Assembly (NCBI RefSeq): GCF_024707525.1
Contig: NZ_CP062231.1
Coordinates: 2,976,001-3,040,000 of the forward strand
From: Rhizobium sp. TH2
GTDB taxonomy: Bacteria; Pseudomonadota; Alphaproteobacteria; Rhizobiales; Rhizobiaceae
Direction: 5' to 3'
DNA: 64,000 nucleotides
How positions within the stretch are numbered: the first letter of the stretch is position 1; the number at the start of each line of letters is the position of its first letter. This document shows, one piece after another, positions 25,584 through 33,685 of this stretch. A program made the translations under genes and the position numbers. Under the pieces are notes generated by a model. The model saw only the letters and a program-made list of their open reading frames with translations. It was not told the origin of the DNA and searched no databases.

Positions 25584-26747
25584 ATGATTACCAGAAGACT
25601 TTTCGTCGCCGGCACCATGACCGCGGCCCTTATCCGTACCCCGGCCTTCGCCGCTGAAACCGTCAAGATCGGGCTGATCCTGCCGATGACCGGCCCCTTC
25701 GCCTCGACCGGACGCCAGGTGCAGGCGGGCGTCAACGCCTATATGGCGCTCAACGGCAACACCGTCGCCGGCAAGACCATCGAAGTCGTGCTGCGTGACG
25801 ATGCTGGCACCGCCGACCAGACCCGCCGTATCGCCCAGGAACTGATCACTGGCGAAGGCGCCAACATGCTCGTCGGCTTCGGCTTGACGCCACTCGCCCT
25901 GTCGGTCGCGCCCCTCCTCGCCCAGGCAAAGATTCCGGCCATCATCACCTCGGCCACGACGTCGATCATCACCAGCAAGTCCGAATATTATGCCCGCACC
26001 AGCATGGCCGGACCGCAATCCGCAGTGCCGGTGGCGGCCTGGGCAATGGAAAACGGCATCAAGCGCGTCGTCACCCTGGTCACCGATTACGGCCCCGGCC
26101 ACGACATCGAGAAGGGCTTCACCGACGAGTACAAGGCCAAGGGCGGCGAGATCGTCGAGGCCATTCGCGTGCCGCTCCAGAACCCGGATTTCGCGCCGTT
26201 CCTGCAACGCGTCCGCGATGCGAAACCGGATGCGCTCTTCGTCTTCGTGCCATCGGGTGTCGGCGCTTTGTTCATGAAACAGTTCATTGATCGCGGGCTC
26301 GCCGAAGCCGGCATCAGGCTGATCGCCACCGGCGACGTGACCGATGACGACCTGCTGCAGAATATCGGCCCGGCCGCGAAGGGCGTCATCACCGGTCATT
26401 TCTACTCGGCCAATCACGACAGCCCCGAGAACAAGGCCTTCGTCGCCGAGGTCCGCAAGACCAATAACAACATGCGGCCGAACTTCATGTGCGTCGGCGG
26501 CTATGACGCCATGCATCTCGCCTATGCCGCCCTCGAAAAGACCGGCGGAGATACAGACGGAACCAAGCTCATCGAGGCGATGAAGGGCCAATCCTGGGTC
26601 AGCCCGCGCGGCCCGATGTCGATCGATCCCGCGACCCGCGATCCCATCCAGGACATCTATATCCGCGAGGTCAAGGAAGTGGACGGCGAACTTTACAATG
26701 TCGAGTTCGCCAAATACGAAAAGATCAAGGATCCTTTCGTCAAGTAA
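25584..26747 (+). CDS. Liv-type ABC importer substrate-binding protein
   Basis: A 387-residue periplasmic protein of the LivK/branched-chain amino acid receptor family. The N-terminal signal MITRRLFVAG...AFA contains a twin arginine and ends before AETVKIGLILPMTG, the typical mature start. The start at 25584 is preferred over an ATG two codons earlier because GGGAGG then has normal spacing. It heads a complete five-gene operon. Liv-type receptors also bind aromatic acids, amides and urea. The shared upstream motif with the demethylase cluster suggests an aromatic acid here, but that is inference. Confidence 0.9.
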   Translation: MITRRLFVAGTMTAALIRTPAFAAETVKIGLILPMTGPFASTGRQVQAGVNAYMALNGNTVAGKTIEVVLRDDAGTADQTRRIAQELITGEGANMLVGFGLTPLALSVAPLLAQAKIPAIITSATTSIITSKSEYYARTSMAGPQSAVPVAAWAMENGIKRVVTLVTDYGPGHDIEKGFTDEYKAKGGEIVEAIRVPLQNPDFAPFLQRVRDAKPDALFVFVPSGVGALFMKQFIDRGLAEAGIRLIATGDVTDDDLLQNIGPAAKGVITGHFYSANHDSPENKAFVAEVRKTNNNMRPNFMCVGGYDAMHLAYAALEKTGGDTDGTKLIEAMKGQSWVSPRGPMSIDPATRDPIQDIYIREVKEVDGELYNVEFAKYEKIKDPFVK

Positions 26748-26761
26748 GCCCAGTTAAAACA

Positions 26762-26787
26762 CGGGCGGCAATGAACTCTGCCGCCCG
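26762..26787 (+). other. Hairpin between Liv binding-protein and permease genes
   Basis: A perfect 9-bp stem, CGGGCGGCA (26762-26770) and TGCCGCCCG (26779-26787), with loop ATGAACTC and no T-run. It lies 14 bases after the binding-protein stop and probably stabilises that part of the message, giving more binding protein than permease. An ATG falls inside the loop (26771) but is not a sensible start. Confidence 0.6.
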
Positions 26788-26812
26788 ACGCGCCTGCAAA
26801 GGCCGAGGAAAC

Positions 26813-27673
26813 ATGCTGACTATCCTGTTCGACGGCATTGCCTATGGCATGCTTCTTTTCGTTCTCGCCTGCGGGCTTTCCATCACGCTTGGCCTGATGA
26901 ATTTCATCAATCTCGCCCATGGCGCCTTCGCCATGGCGGGCGGTTATGTCACCGTCCTTCTCATGAACCGCTACGGCATTTCCTTCTACTGGTGCCTGCC
27001 GGCGGCCTTCATCGTCACCGCCCTCGCGGGCGCCGTTCTCGAGCGCCTGCTCTATCGTCGGCTTTATTCGGCATCGCATCTCGACCAGGTGCTGTTTTCG
27101 ATCGGCCTCGTCTTCATGGCGATCGCGGCGGTGGATTATTTCATGGGCGGCCAGCAGCAGATGATCAACCTGCCACCATCGCTTCAGGGCCGGTTTGATT
27201 TCCTCGGCATCGGCATTGGCCGCTATCGTTTGTTCATCATCGTCATCTGCGCGGTACTGGCGGTCGGGCTGCAGCTTGCGCTCACAAAAACCCGCTTCGG
27301 CAGCCAGTTGCGCGCGGCGGTCGATGACGGGCGGGTGGCGCGCGGGCTGGGCATCAATGTCTCACTGATCTTCGCGCTGACCTTCGCGCTCGGCTCCGGT
27401 CTTGCCGGCCTGGGCGGTGCACTCGGCACCGAGCTGCTCGGGCTCGACCCGAACTTCCCGCTCAAATTCCTGATTTATTTCATGATCGTAGTCACCGTCG
27501 GTGGCACGTCGTCGATATCAGGGCCATTCATCGCCGCCCTGCTGCTCGGCATTGCCGATGTCGCCGGCAAATATTATCTGCCGCAGTTCGGTGCCTTCAT
27601 CATCTATGCCGTGATGATTCTCGTCCTGATTCTCCGGCCGCACGGCCTCTTCTCGCGGGAAGGCGGCCGATGA
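26813..27673 (+). CDS. Liv-type ABC transporter permease (LivH type)
   Basis: A 286-residue membrane protein with about eight hydrophobic segments and the LivH-family signature GLSITLGLMNFINLAHG near the N-terminus. The later stretch GSGLAGLGGALGTELLGLDP matches the family. GAGGAAAC precedes the ATG at 26813; an in-frame ATG at 26771 lies in a hairpin loop and adds non-family residues. It overlaps the next permease by four bases (ATGA). Confidence 0.93.
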   Translation: MLTILFDGIAYGMLLFVLACGLSITLGLMNFINLAHGAFAMAGGYVTVLLMNRYGISFYWCLPAAFIVTALAGAVLERLLYRRLYSASHLDQVLFSIGLVFMAIAAVDYFMGGQQQMINLPPSLQGRFDFLGIGIGRYRLFIIVICAVLAVGLQLALTKTRFGSQLRAAVDDGRVARGLGINVSLIFALTFALGSGLAGLGGALGTELLGLDPNFPLKFLIYFMIVVTVGGTSSISGPFIAALLLGIADVAGKYYLPQFGAFIIYAVMILVLILRPHGLFSREGGR

Positions 27674-28704
27674 CGGAGAACGTGACCAACGCAGTCGATC
27701 AGGCTCTGTCGCAACTCCGCAGCGCAAGCCGCTGGCGGATCTGGGAAATCGCCATCTGGGTCGTCGCACTCGCGGCGATCTTCGTACTGCCGTCGAAGGC
27801 GCTCATCCTCACCGAAATCGCCATATTGGCGCTTTTTGCCATCTCGCTCGACCTGATCCTCGGCTATGCCGGCATCGTCTCGCTGGGCCACACCGCCTTC
27901 TTCGGCCTCGGCGCCTATTCGGCGGGGCTGTTCTCGATCCATGTCGCCACCGAGCCGGTCACCGGCTTGATCGCAGCCGGCCTGATCAGCGGTGTCTTCG
28001 GCTTCGTGACAAGCTTTCTTGTCTTGCGCGGCTCCGACCTCACGCGGTTGATGACCACCTTCGGCGTCGCCATGCTGCTGGCCGAACTCGCCAACCAGGC
28101 CGCCTGGCTAACCGGCGGCGCGGATGGGCTCAACGGCATGACGATCACACCCATCCTCGGCCTGTTCGAGTTCGATCTCTGGGGCCGCACCGGCTATATC
28201 TATGCGCTCGTCGTGCTGATGCTGCTGACCTTCGTCGCCCGTCGCATCGTCAACTCGCCCTTCGGCCTGTCGCTGAAGGCGATCAAGCGCAATACGCGCC
28301 GCGCCGAGATGCTCGGAATTTCGCCGACCCGCCGTATCGTCGCGGTCTATACGATTTCCGCGATCTATGCCGGGATCGCGGGCGCGCTGCTCGCCCAGAT
28401 CAACAGCTTCGTCTCGCCCGACATGCTCGCCTTCCACCGTTCCGCGGATGTGCTGCTTGTGCTGGTGATCGGCGGAGCCGGCTATCTCTATGGCGGCCTG
28501 ATCGGCGCCGTGATCTTCTCGGTCCTCCGCGACTGGCTCTCCATCATCACGCCGCAATACTGGATGTTCTGGATCGGCCTGATCCTGATCGTCATCGTGC
28601 TGGTTGGCCGCGAGCGCATAAGCCGTTGGCAGAATTTCCTGCCGGGTGCCGAAAGCCGTAGGCTGGCAAAGGCCAAGACAGCGGCTGTGGAAAAGGGCAC
28701 ATGA
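27670..28704 (+). CDS. Liv-type ABC transporter permease (LivM type)
   Basis: A 344-residue membrane protein, partner of the LivH-like subunit. The LivM signature is visible as LDLILGYAGIVSLGHTAFFGLGAYSAG near residues 60-87, followed by multiple hydrophobic segments and the cytoplasmic loop RRAEMLGISPTRRI that contacts the ATPase. Translational coupling is seen at both ends: a four-base overlap with each neighbour. Confidence 0.93.
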   Translation: MTENVTNAVDQALSQLRSASRWRIWEIAIWVVALAAIFVLPSKALILTEIAILALFAISLDLILGYAGIVSLGHTAFFGLGAYSAGLFSIHVATEPVTGLIAAGLISGVFGFVTSFLVLRGSDLTRLMTTFGVAMLLAELANQAAWLTGGADGLNGMTITPILGLFEFDLWGRTGYIYALVVLMLLTFVARRIVNSPFGLSLKAIKRNTRRAEMLGISPTRRIVAVYTISAIYAGIAGALLAQINSFVSPDMLAFHRSADVLLVLVIGGAGYLYGGLIGAVIFSVLRDWLSIITPQYWMFWIGLILIVIVLVGRERISRWQNFLPGAESRRLAKAKTAAVEKGT

Positions 28705-29447
28705 CCGTCGCACTCGAAACCCGCAATCTGACAAAACGCTTCGGCGGCTTTGTCGCGACCAACGACGTATCGCTCAAGATCGCCCAAGGCGCGCGCCATG
28801 CGCTGATCGGCCCGAACGGCGCCGGCAAGACGACGATCATCAACCTCCTGACCGGTGTGTTGACCGCCGACAGCGGACAATTGCTGCTCGGCGGCGAGGA
28901 GATCACCACCCTGCCCGCCCACAGGCGTGTGGGCCGTGGATTGACCCGCACCTTCCAGATCAACCAGCTGTTCGGCGATTTCACGCCGCTCGAATCCGTG
29001 ATGCTGGCCATATCCGAACGCGAGGGCCGTGGACGCCTGGCCTGGCGTGCGCTCACATCCGAACGCGCGATCATCGACGAGGCCGCCGCCATCCTCGAAC
29101 GGTTCAGGCTCGCCGATGTCATGGGTTCGCCCACCACGCTCCTGCCCTATGGCAAGCAGCGCCTGCTGGAGATCGCGCTCGCCATCGCGGCCAAGCCCCG
29201 CGTGCTGCTGCTCGACGAGCCGGCAGCAGGCGTACCCGAAGAGGAGCGGCACGAGGTTCTGGCCCTCGTTCGCGATCTTCCTGCCGATGTGACCGTGGTG
29301 CTGATCGAGCACGACATGGACCTCGTCTTCTCCTTCGCCGACCGCATCTCGGTGCTTGCCGCAGGCGCGCTCTTCGCCGAAGGCACGGTCGAGGAGATCT
29401 CCAAAGACCCGCAGGTCAAGGCCATCTATCTCGGGGAGGACGCGTGA
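28701..29447 (+). CDS. Liv-type ABC transporter ATPase (LivG type)
   Basis: A 248-residue ATPase: Walker A GPNGAGKTT near residue 37, the LivG stretch GRGLTRTFQINQLFGDFTPLE, Walker B LLLDEPAAGVPEEE and H-loop IEHDMDLV. The signature region reads LPYGKQRLLEIALAIA, in which the usual LSYGQQR is slightly altered. It overlaps the next ATPase gene by one base (TGATG). Confidence 0.92.
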   Translation: MTVALETRNLTKRFGGFVATNDVSLKIAQGARHALIGPNGAGKTTIINLLTGVLTADSGQLLLGGEEITTLPAHRRVGRGLTRTFQINQLFGDFTPLESVMLAISEREGRGRLAWRALTSERAIIDEAAAILERFRLADVMGSPTTLLPYGKQRLLEIALAIAAKPRVLLLDEPAAGVPEEERHEVLALVRDLPADVTVVLIEHDMDLVFSFADRISVLAAGALFAEGTVEEISKDPQVKAIYLGEDA

Positions 29448-30145
29448 TGGCGGAACTGCTTCGCGTCGACAAACTCGTCGCCGGCTATGGCGACGCCAAG
29501 GTGCTGGCCCTGGTCGAATTCTCGCTCGAAGAAGGCCGTTCGCTGGCGCTTCTCGGCCGCAACGGTGCTGGCAAGACCACCCTTCTCAATTCGATCGTCG
29601 GCGTCACCACGCGGCATTCCGGGACGATCCATTTCGCCAGCCGCGACATCAGCCGCCTGCCTGCCGAAAACCGAGCGGCACTCGGCATCGGATGGGTGCC
29701 GCAGGAGCGCAACATCTTCCGCTCGCTGACGGTCGAGGAAAACCTCACGGCCATCGCGCGGCGCGGACCATGGGATACGGCACGCGTCTACGGCATGTTC
29801 CCGCGCCTCAAGGAGCGCAGCCGCAATCTCGGCAACCAGCTCTCGGGCGGCGAACAACAGATGCTGGCGGTCGGACGGGCGCTGATGCTCAACCCGAAAA
29901 TCCTGCTTCTCGACGAACCACTCGAAGGCCTCGCCCCGATCATCGTCGATGAACTGCTGGCGGCGCTGCGCAACATCGTCACCGGTGAAGGCATGTCGGC
30001 GATCATCGTCGAACAGAAAGCACGCAAGGTGTTGCCCCTGACCGACGAGGTGATCGTGCTGGAACGCGGCGGCATCATCTATCGCGATACGTCGATAGCA
30101 TTGCTCGCCTCGCCCGAGACGCTGGAAAAGCACCTGAGCGTCTGA
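29447..30145 (+). CDS. Liv-type ABC transporter ATPase (LivF type)
   Basis: A 232-residue ATPase: Walker A GRNGAGKTT, the LivF stretch GIGWVPQERNIFRSLTVEENL, signature LSGGEQQMLAVGRALM, Walker B LLLDEPLEGLAP. The frame is open far upstream in the shadow of the LivG gene, but the ATG at 29447, overlapping the LivG stop, gives the normal family N-terminus (MAELLRVDKLVAGYG). It is the last gene of the transporter operon. Confidence 0.93.
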   Translation: MAELLRVDKLVAGYGDAKVLALVEFSLEEGRSLALLGRNGAGKTTLLNSIVGVTTRHSGTIHFASRDISRLPAENRAALGIGWVPQERNIFRSLTVEENLTAIARRGPWDTARVYGMFPRLKERSRNLGNQLSGGEQQMLAVGRALMLNPKILLLDEPLEGLAPIIVDELLAALRNIVTGEGMSAIIVEQKARKVLPLTDEVIVLERGGIIYRDTSIALLASPETLEKHLSV

Positions 30146-30487
30146 TCACTCCTGGTTTCACTGTGGCCTTTCTGCACTTCAAGTGATGGCCAACCTCTGC
30201 TATCCCTCGTCATGAAGAGCTTGGCATTCTGAGGTTCCGCTTTGCCGTCGTAAACACCGGTCTCATCCAGTTTCACCCGCATGGGGCAGGATAGCATCCG
30301 CTATTCCGGCTCATGATTGTTCGCGGGGTGGTGGTCTGAGACCGGTTTGGCATCGTTGAAATGTGCCATGCGCAGCGCACGTGCTGCCGCCAGCTCTTCA
30401 GTCACCCTAAACCTCGCCACGCCGTGCCCGTAACGGGCTGTCCCTACCGCCATCCTGGTGAACTTCCCAAGGGAAGACCAAGACGGC
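30146..30487. other. Intergenic region without a convincing gene
   Basis: The 342 bases after the LivF gene hold no clear hairpin terminator. On the minus strand, a 50-codon frame at 30301-30453 (start MAVGTARYGHG, ending NHEPE) has a protein-like composition but only a weak ribosome site. A second one, ending at 30079, runs back into the LivF gene. Either could be a small or decayed gene; I cannot support them further. The promoter of the DUF1062 gene should lie here. Confidence 0.4.
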
Positions 30488-31126
30488 ATGTCCAATATCC
30501 TCAACGTAAAATGGACCATCATTCCGACCAATACCCCGCAACCATGGATCGCCTGCAGCGGATGCGGCGGGCCAAGACCCTTCAAATGCAGTGACAAGCT
30601 GAGGCTCAACGCCAATGGCCGGCGGCTCGACGCATGGCTGATCTACAAATGCACCGGTTGCGGCAAAACCTGGAACCGCACGCTCTTCGAACGCAGAAAC
30701 GTGCGGGACATCGATCCCGCCACGCTCGAAGCACTGCAAGGCAACGATCCGAACTGGATTCGCGGCCATGCGTTCGATGTCGGCACGCTCGGCCGTCTTG
30801 TAAAACGCATCGATGTGTTCGCGGATTGCGGTATCGGCAAGTCGGTGGCACGCGACATCGAAGGATGGGACGTTCTTCACATCGGTCTCTCGGTGCCGTT
30901 CACCGCCAGTCCAAGACTGGACCGTATGCTGGCCAACGAACTCGGACTTTCGCGCAGCCGACTTCAGGCATTGCATGAGGCCTCGGCCTTGAGGATCGAA
31001 CCGGATCGAAAACAGGCACTGAAACGGCCAGCCAGGGACGGATCGCGTATCGTACTCGATCTGCCGGACGCGGCCGAGCGTCTATCGATCGGCGAACGCG
31101 CCGCCGGCCGGTCAAAAGCCTCATAA
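30488..31126 (+). CDS. DUF1062 domain-containing protein
   Basis: A 212-residue protein of the uncharacterised DUF1062 family. Two zinc-finger-like cysteine pairs near the N-terminus (CSGCG and CTGCG, about 38 residues apart) and the conserved start VKWTIIPTNTPQPWIACS mark the family. The remainder is polar and helical with an arginine-rich C-terminus. The ATG at 30488 gives the family-like N-terminus; an upstream GTG at 30458 would add ten residues. It is a lone gene convergent with the O-demethylase gene. Function unknown; DNA or RNA binding is possible given the zinc-ribbon look. Confidence 0.8.
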   Translation: MSNILNVKWTIIPTNTPQPWIACSGCGGPRPFKCSDKLRLNANGRRLDAWLIYKCTGCGKTWNRTLFERRNVRDIDPATLEALQGNDPNWIRGHAFDVGTLGRLVKRIDVFADCGIGKSVARDIEGWDVLHIGLSVPFTASPRLDRMLANELGLSRSRLQALHEASALRIEPDRKQALKRPARDGSRIVLDLPDAAERLSIGERAAGRSKAS

Positions 31127-31149
31127 AAGTGTCGCGAAAATGGAAACGA

Positions 31150-31168
31150 CGCCCTACCCCATAGGGCG
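31150..31168. terminator. Hairpin between convergent genes, possible bidirectional terminator
   Basis: A 7-bp stem, CGCCCTA (31150-31156) and TAGGGCG (31162-31168), with loop CCCCA, lies in the 76-base gap between the convergent DUF1062 and O-demethylase genes. There is no clear T-run, so its efficiency is uncertain. Confidence 0.45.
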
Positions 31169-31202
31169 CCGCTCCTTCGCTGATCGCAAGTCCGAGAAGG
31201 CG

Positions 31203-32618
31203 CTACGAGGCCTTCTTGGTTCGCCAGCTATCGGCGTAATGCTCGCGAGCTTCCGCAGCGTAAGGCGTTGGTGACACCCGGACGCGGATTTCCTTCTGCT
31301 TGTGGCGTTCCGTCGAGGTCTTGCCGGAGCCGCCATTGGGTTCGCCCCAGACCAGCGTCAGCACATCGCCGACCTCGATATCGGCATCAACGACACCGAG
31401 CGACAGCATGCAGCGCTCATTGTAGGAATAGCCGTTGAACATCGACATGCCCACCTTCTTGCCGCCCTTGAGGATCAGGTCGGCGCTGGTCGAGGCGTAG
31501 TTCGGCTGCGGGAAATCGATCCACTTGTAGTGATCCTCGCCCGGCCGGAAGGCCGAGGCTATGACATCGACCACGTCCTCGGCATTCCACTCGAAGGTCA
31601 CCTTCTTGCGATGCGTCTGGCCCTTCATCTTCTCGAGCGCGGCCTTGCCGATGAAATCATCCTTCTTCCAGCCGACATAGAAATCGTAGCCGAGCTCGAA
31701 CGGATTGACGTAGTAGTCCTCGATATTGTCGGAGACAAAGCTGCCGCCGATCGCGCCCATCGCCTCATAGCTGTCGGCGCCGAGCCAGTCGCGATAGGCC
31801 GCGACCATGCCGTCGCCGGTATAAATGCCCGGCAGCGGCGATGGGATCCAGCCCGATTCCAGCGTGTTGGTCGAATAGGCGCGGCTGCCGCAACGGACGA
31901 TGTCGACGCCTGCGGCCTTCGCCGCTTCAAGGATGCAGGACAGGATATAGCTCTTGTCCTCGTACGGTCCCCAGATTTCAAGGCCCGGTGCACCGGACAT
32001 GCCGTGGCGCAGCGCCTTCACCTTCTTGGAGCCGACATTGATCTGATCGACATGGAAGAACTTGATGTCGGGGATCGGCCCGCCATTCATCTTCTCGAAG
32101 ATCTTCGGCGCGTCCGGACCCTGGATCTGGTAGCGGTAATGGGTGCGGATGACCCGCTCGCCCTCGGGCCGCGACGGCGAGCGCGGATCGTATTTGAGCC
32201 GCACATTCCATTTGCCATAGGCGGCGCAGAACATCAGCCAGTTCGACGTCGGCGCCCGGCCGACGAGAACAAATTTGTCCTGCCGCTCGCGAAACACGAT
32301 CTGGTCACCGATCACATGCCCGTTCGGCGTCACCGGCACGAAATGCTTGGCGCGGTTCAGGTCGAAATTCGAGAAGGAATTGATGCCGTGATAAGCAAGA
32401 AATTTCTCCGCATCAGGCCCTTCTACCGTGAGTTCGTCCATGTGGTGCGATTGATCAAAAAGCACCGCCGAATTCCGCCAGGCCGCCTGTTCATCGCGCC
32501 AGTTGGTGAACTCCCCCGCGACGACAGGGTATACATACATGCCGGTCTTGGAATTGCGCAGCATCTCCACGGCGCTGGAATTCTTGTTCAAGACATCCGT
32601 CAAGCTTGACATTGCCAT
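31203..32618 (-). CDS. LigM-like tetrahydrofolate-dependent aromatic O-demethylase (aminomethyltransferase family)
   Basis: A 471-residue protein of the GcvT-like family, the same length as LigM of Sphingobium SYK-6, which moves the methyl group of vanillate or 3-O-methylgallate to tetrahydrofolate. The N-terminal segment has tyrosines at 28 and 30 (GMYVYPVVAGEFTNW) and histidines at 58-59 (DQSHHMDEL), close to the Tyr and His positions used in LigM. A GcvT-type folate-binding core and C-terminal barrel follow. GGGAGG sits 9 bases before the ATG. A GntR-type operator motif lies 29 bases upstream. The nearby MetF-like and GalBCD-like genes support a role in methoxy-aromatic catabolism. Dimethylsulfoniopropionate- or glycine-type demethylases are related alternatives. 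Confidence 0.8.
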   Translation of the reverse strand: MAMSSLTDVLNKNSSAVEMLRNSKTGMYVYPVVAGEFTNWRDEQAAWRNSAVLFDQSHHMDELTVEGPDAEKFLAYHGINSFSNFDLNRAKHFVPVTPNGHVIGDQIVFRERQDKFVLVGRAPTSNWLMFCAAYGKWNVRLKYDPRSPSRPEGERVIRTHYRYQIQGPDAPKIFEKMNGGPIPDIKFFHVDQINVGSKKVKALRHGMSGAPGLEIWGPYEDKSYILSCILEAAKAAGVDIVRCGSRAYSTNTLESGWIPSPLPGIYTGDGMVAAYRDWLGADSYEAMGAIGGSFVSDNIEDYYVNPFELGYDFYVGWKKDDFIGKAALEKMKGQTHRKKVTFEWNAEDVVDVIASAFRPGEDHYKWIDFPQPNYASTSADLILKGGKKVGMSMFNGYSYNERCMLSLGVVDADIEVGDVLTLVWGEPNGGSGKTSTERHKQKEIRVRVSPTPYAAEAREHYADSWRTKKAS

Positions 32619-32646
32619 CTGAGTTTCCTCCCTCTGGGCATTTCAA

Positions 32647-32658
32647 TATGTATACATT
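32647..32658. promoter_or_regulatory. Candidate GntR operator upstream of O-demethylase gene
   Basis: TATGTATACATT, containing the palindrome ATGTATACAT, lies 29-40 bases before the demethylase start. It belongs to the set NATGYATACATT also found at 25209, 33668 and 38285. Confidence 0.6.
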
Positions 32659-32718
32659 GAACGCCGATTGCTGAAGGATTGCAAGCCAAAATTCGCCTGC
32701 CGGCCAGCTTCGAACGAC

Positions 32719-32746
32719 AAAAAAGAAAGGGCGGCCAATGCCGCCC
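32719..32746 (-). terminator. Rho-independent terminator of the GntR gene
   Basis: Read on the minus strand: GGGCGGC, loop ATTG, GCCGCCC (32746 down to 32729), directly followed by TTTCTTTTTT (32728-32719). This is a textbook stem plus T-tract 25 bases after the GntR stop, and it separates the regulator transcript from the O-demethylase gene, which therefore needs its own promoter. Confidence 0.85.
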
Positions 32747-32770
32747 GTTGAAAGCTTCGCCGTCGCGGCG

Positions 32771-33505
32771 TCAGTGCCGGATGAATGCCAGCCCGCGAAC
32801 CTTGGAAATCATCCCGGGATCCTCGGCCAGAATATATTCAAGATTGCGCCGCGCGGTGCGCGCATGTTCACGGGCGATCGCCTCGGCGCGGCTGCCCTCG
32901 CGGGCCGCTATAGCCGCGACCATCAGCCTATGCTGCTCCTGCGCGCCGCGCAGCGAACGCCGGAAACTGGCAATATCCGCCCTGTCGGGAAGAAAGGCCG
33001 AGGGTGAAGCGAAAGGCAGCGAACTCGCCCGCTCGACCTCGCGCCGGATCATCTCGCTGCCGGAGAGCGCCGCAAGCTGGTGATGGAAGCGTTCGTTGAG
33101 TTCCGAATAGGCGTCGAAATCCACCTCATCGAGCTTTTCGCCAAAACAGTCATCCAGCAATCTGACAGTTTCGCTAATCTTCTCAATCGCTTCCGTCTCG
33201 ACACCGCGTTCGGCCGCCAGCCGCGCAGCCATGCCCTCCATCACGCCACGTAGCTCTATGGCATCGATCACGTCGGAAAAACCGAAGCGTCGCACCACGA
33301 AACCACCACTCGGCAAACGATCGAGCAGCCCCTCTTCGGTGAGCCGCGAAAGCGCCTCACGAACTGGCGTGCGGGAAATGTCGAGAAGCTCGGCCAGCGG
33401 CACCTCGAAGAGCCGGGTTCCGCCTTGCAACTCGCCGCTCAGGATTTTCTCGCGCAACTCGATCACGGCCCTTCGGCCATGCGTCGCGGTTTCACTCTGT
33501 TTCAC
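32771..33505 (-). CDS. GntR family transcriptional regulator (FCD domain)
   Basis: A 244-residue regulator. The N-terminal winged helix is IELREKILSGELQGGTRLFEV with LLDISRTPVREALSRLTEEGL; the C-terminal all-helical FCD ligand domain has metal-type histidines in NERFHHQLA, EQHRLMVAA and EHARTARRN. The start is taken as GTG at 33505 because GGAGG lies 5 bases before it. ATGs at 33529 and 33547 are in frame but lack a ribosome site. FCD-type GntR proteins usually repress catabolic operons for organic acids and aromatics. Palindromic ATGTATACAT motifs before its own gene and three others are its likely operators. Confidence 0.88.
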   Translation of the reverse strand: MKQSETATHGRRAVIELREKILSGELQGGTRLFEVPLAELLDISRTPVREALSRLTEEGLLDRLPSGGFVVRRFGFSDVIDAIELRGVMEGMAARLAAERGVETEAIEKISETVRLLDDCFGEKLDEVDFDAYSELNERFHHQLAALSGSEMIRREVERASSLPFASPSAFLPDRADIASFRRSLRGAQEQHRLMVAAIAAREGSRAEAIAREHARTARRNLEYILAEDPGMISKVRGLAFIRH

Positions 33506-33667
33506 CAACACCTCCAGGCGAGTCCCCATGCAGCACCAGGATATCAACTCCGGACCAATGGGTCACGCACGCATCGACCACCCTGCACTTGCCGTAGGAT
33601 TGTATGCACGACTCTCACAATATCAAGAAAATGCCGAGCCACGTCCCACAAACGCACTCCAAGCCAG

Positions 33668-33679
33668 GATGTATACATT
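33668..33679. promoter_or_regulatory. Candidate GntR operator upstream of its own gene
   Basis: GATGTATACATT lies in the 180-base gap before the GntR gene, close to the end of the upstream dehydrogenase gene. A partial copy, TGTATGCA, is at 33601-33608. This would allow autoregulation. Confidence 0.55.
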
Positions 33680-33685
33680 ATAGCG

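Noticed and set aside
26771..26812. Earlier ATG for the LivH-type permease
   Set aside because: It lies in the loop of a perfect hairpin, has no ribosome site and adds residues not found in the family; 26813 has GAGGA.
30301..30453. Possible 50-residue gene on the minus strand after the Liv operon
   Set aside because: Protein-like but no recognisable family, a weak ribosome site and no operon context; mentioned only in the intergenic entry.
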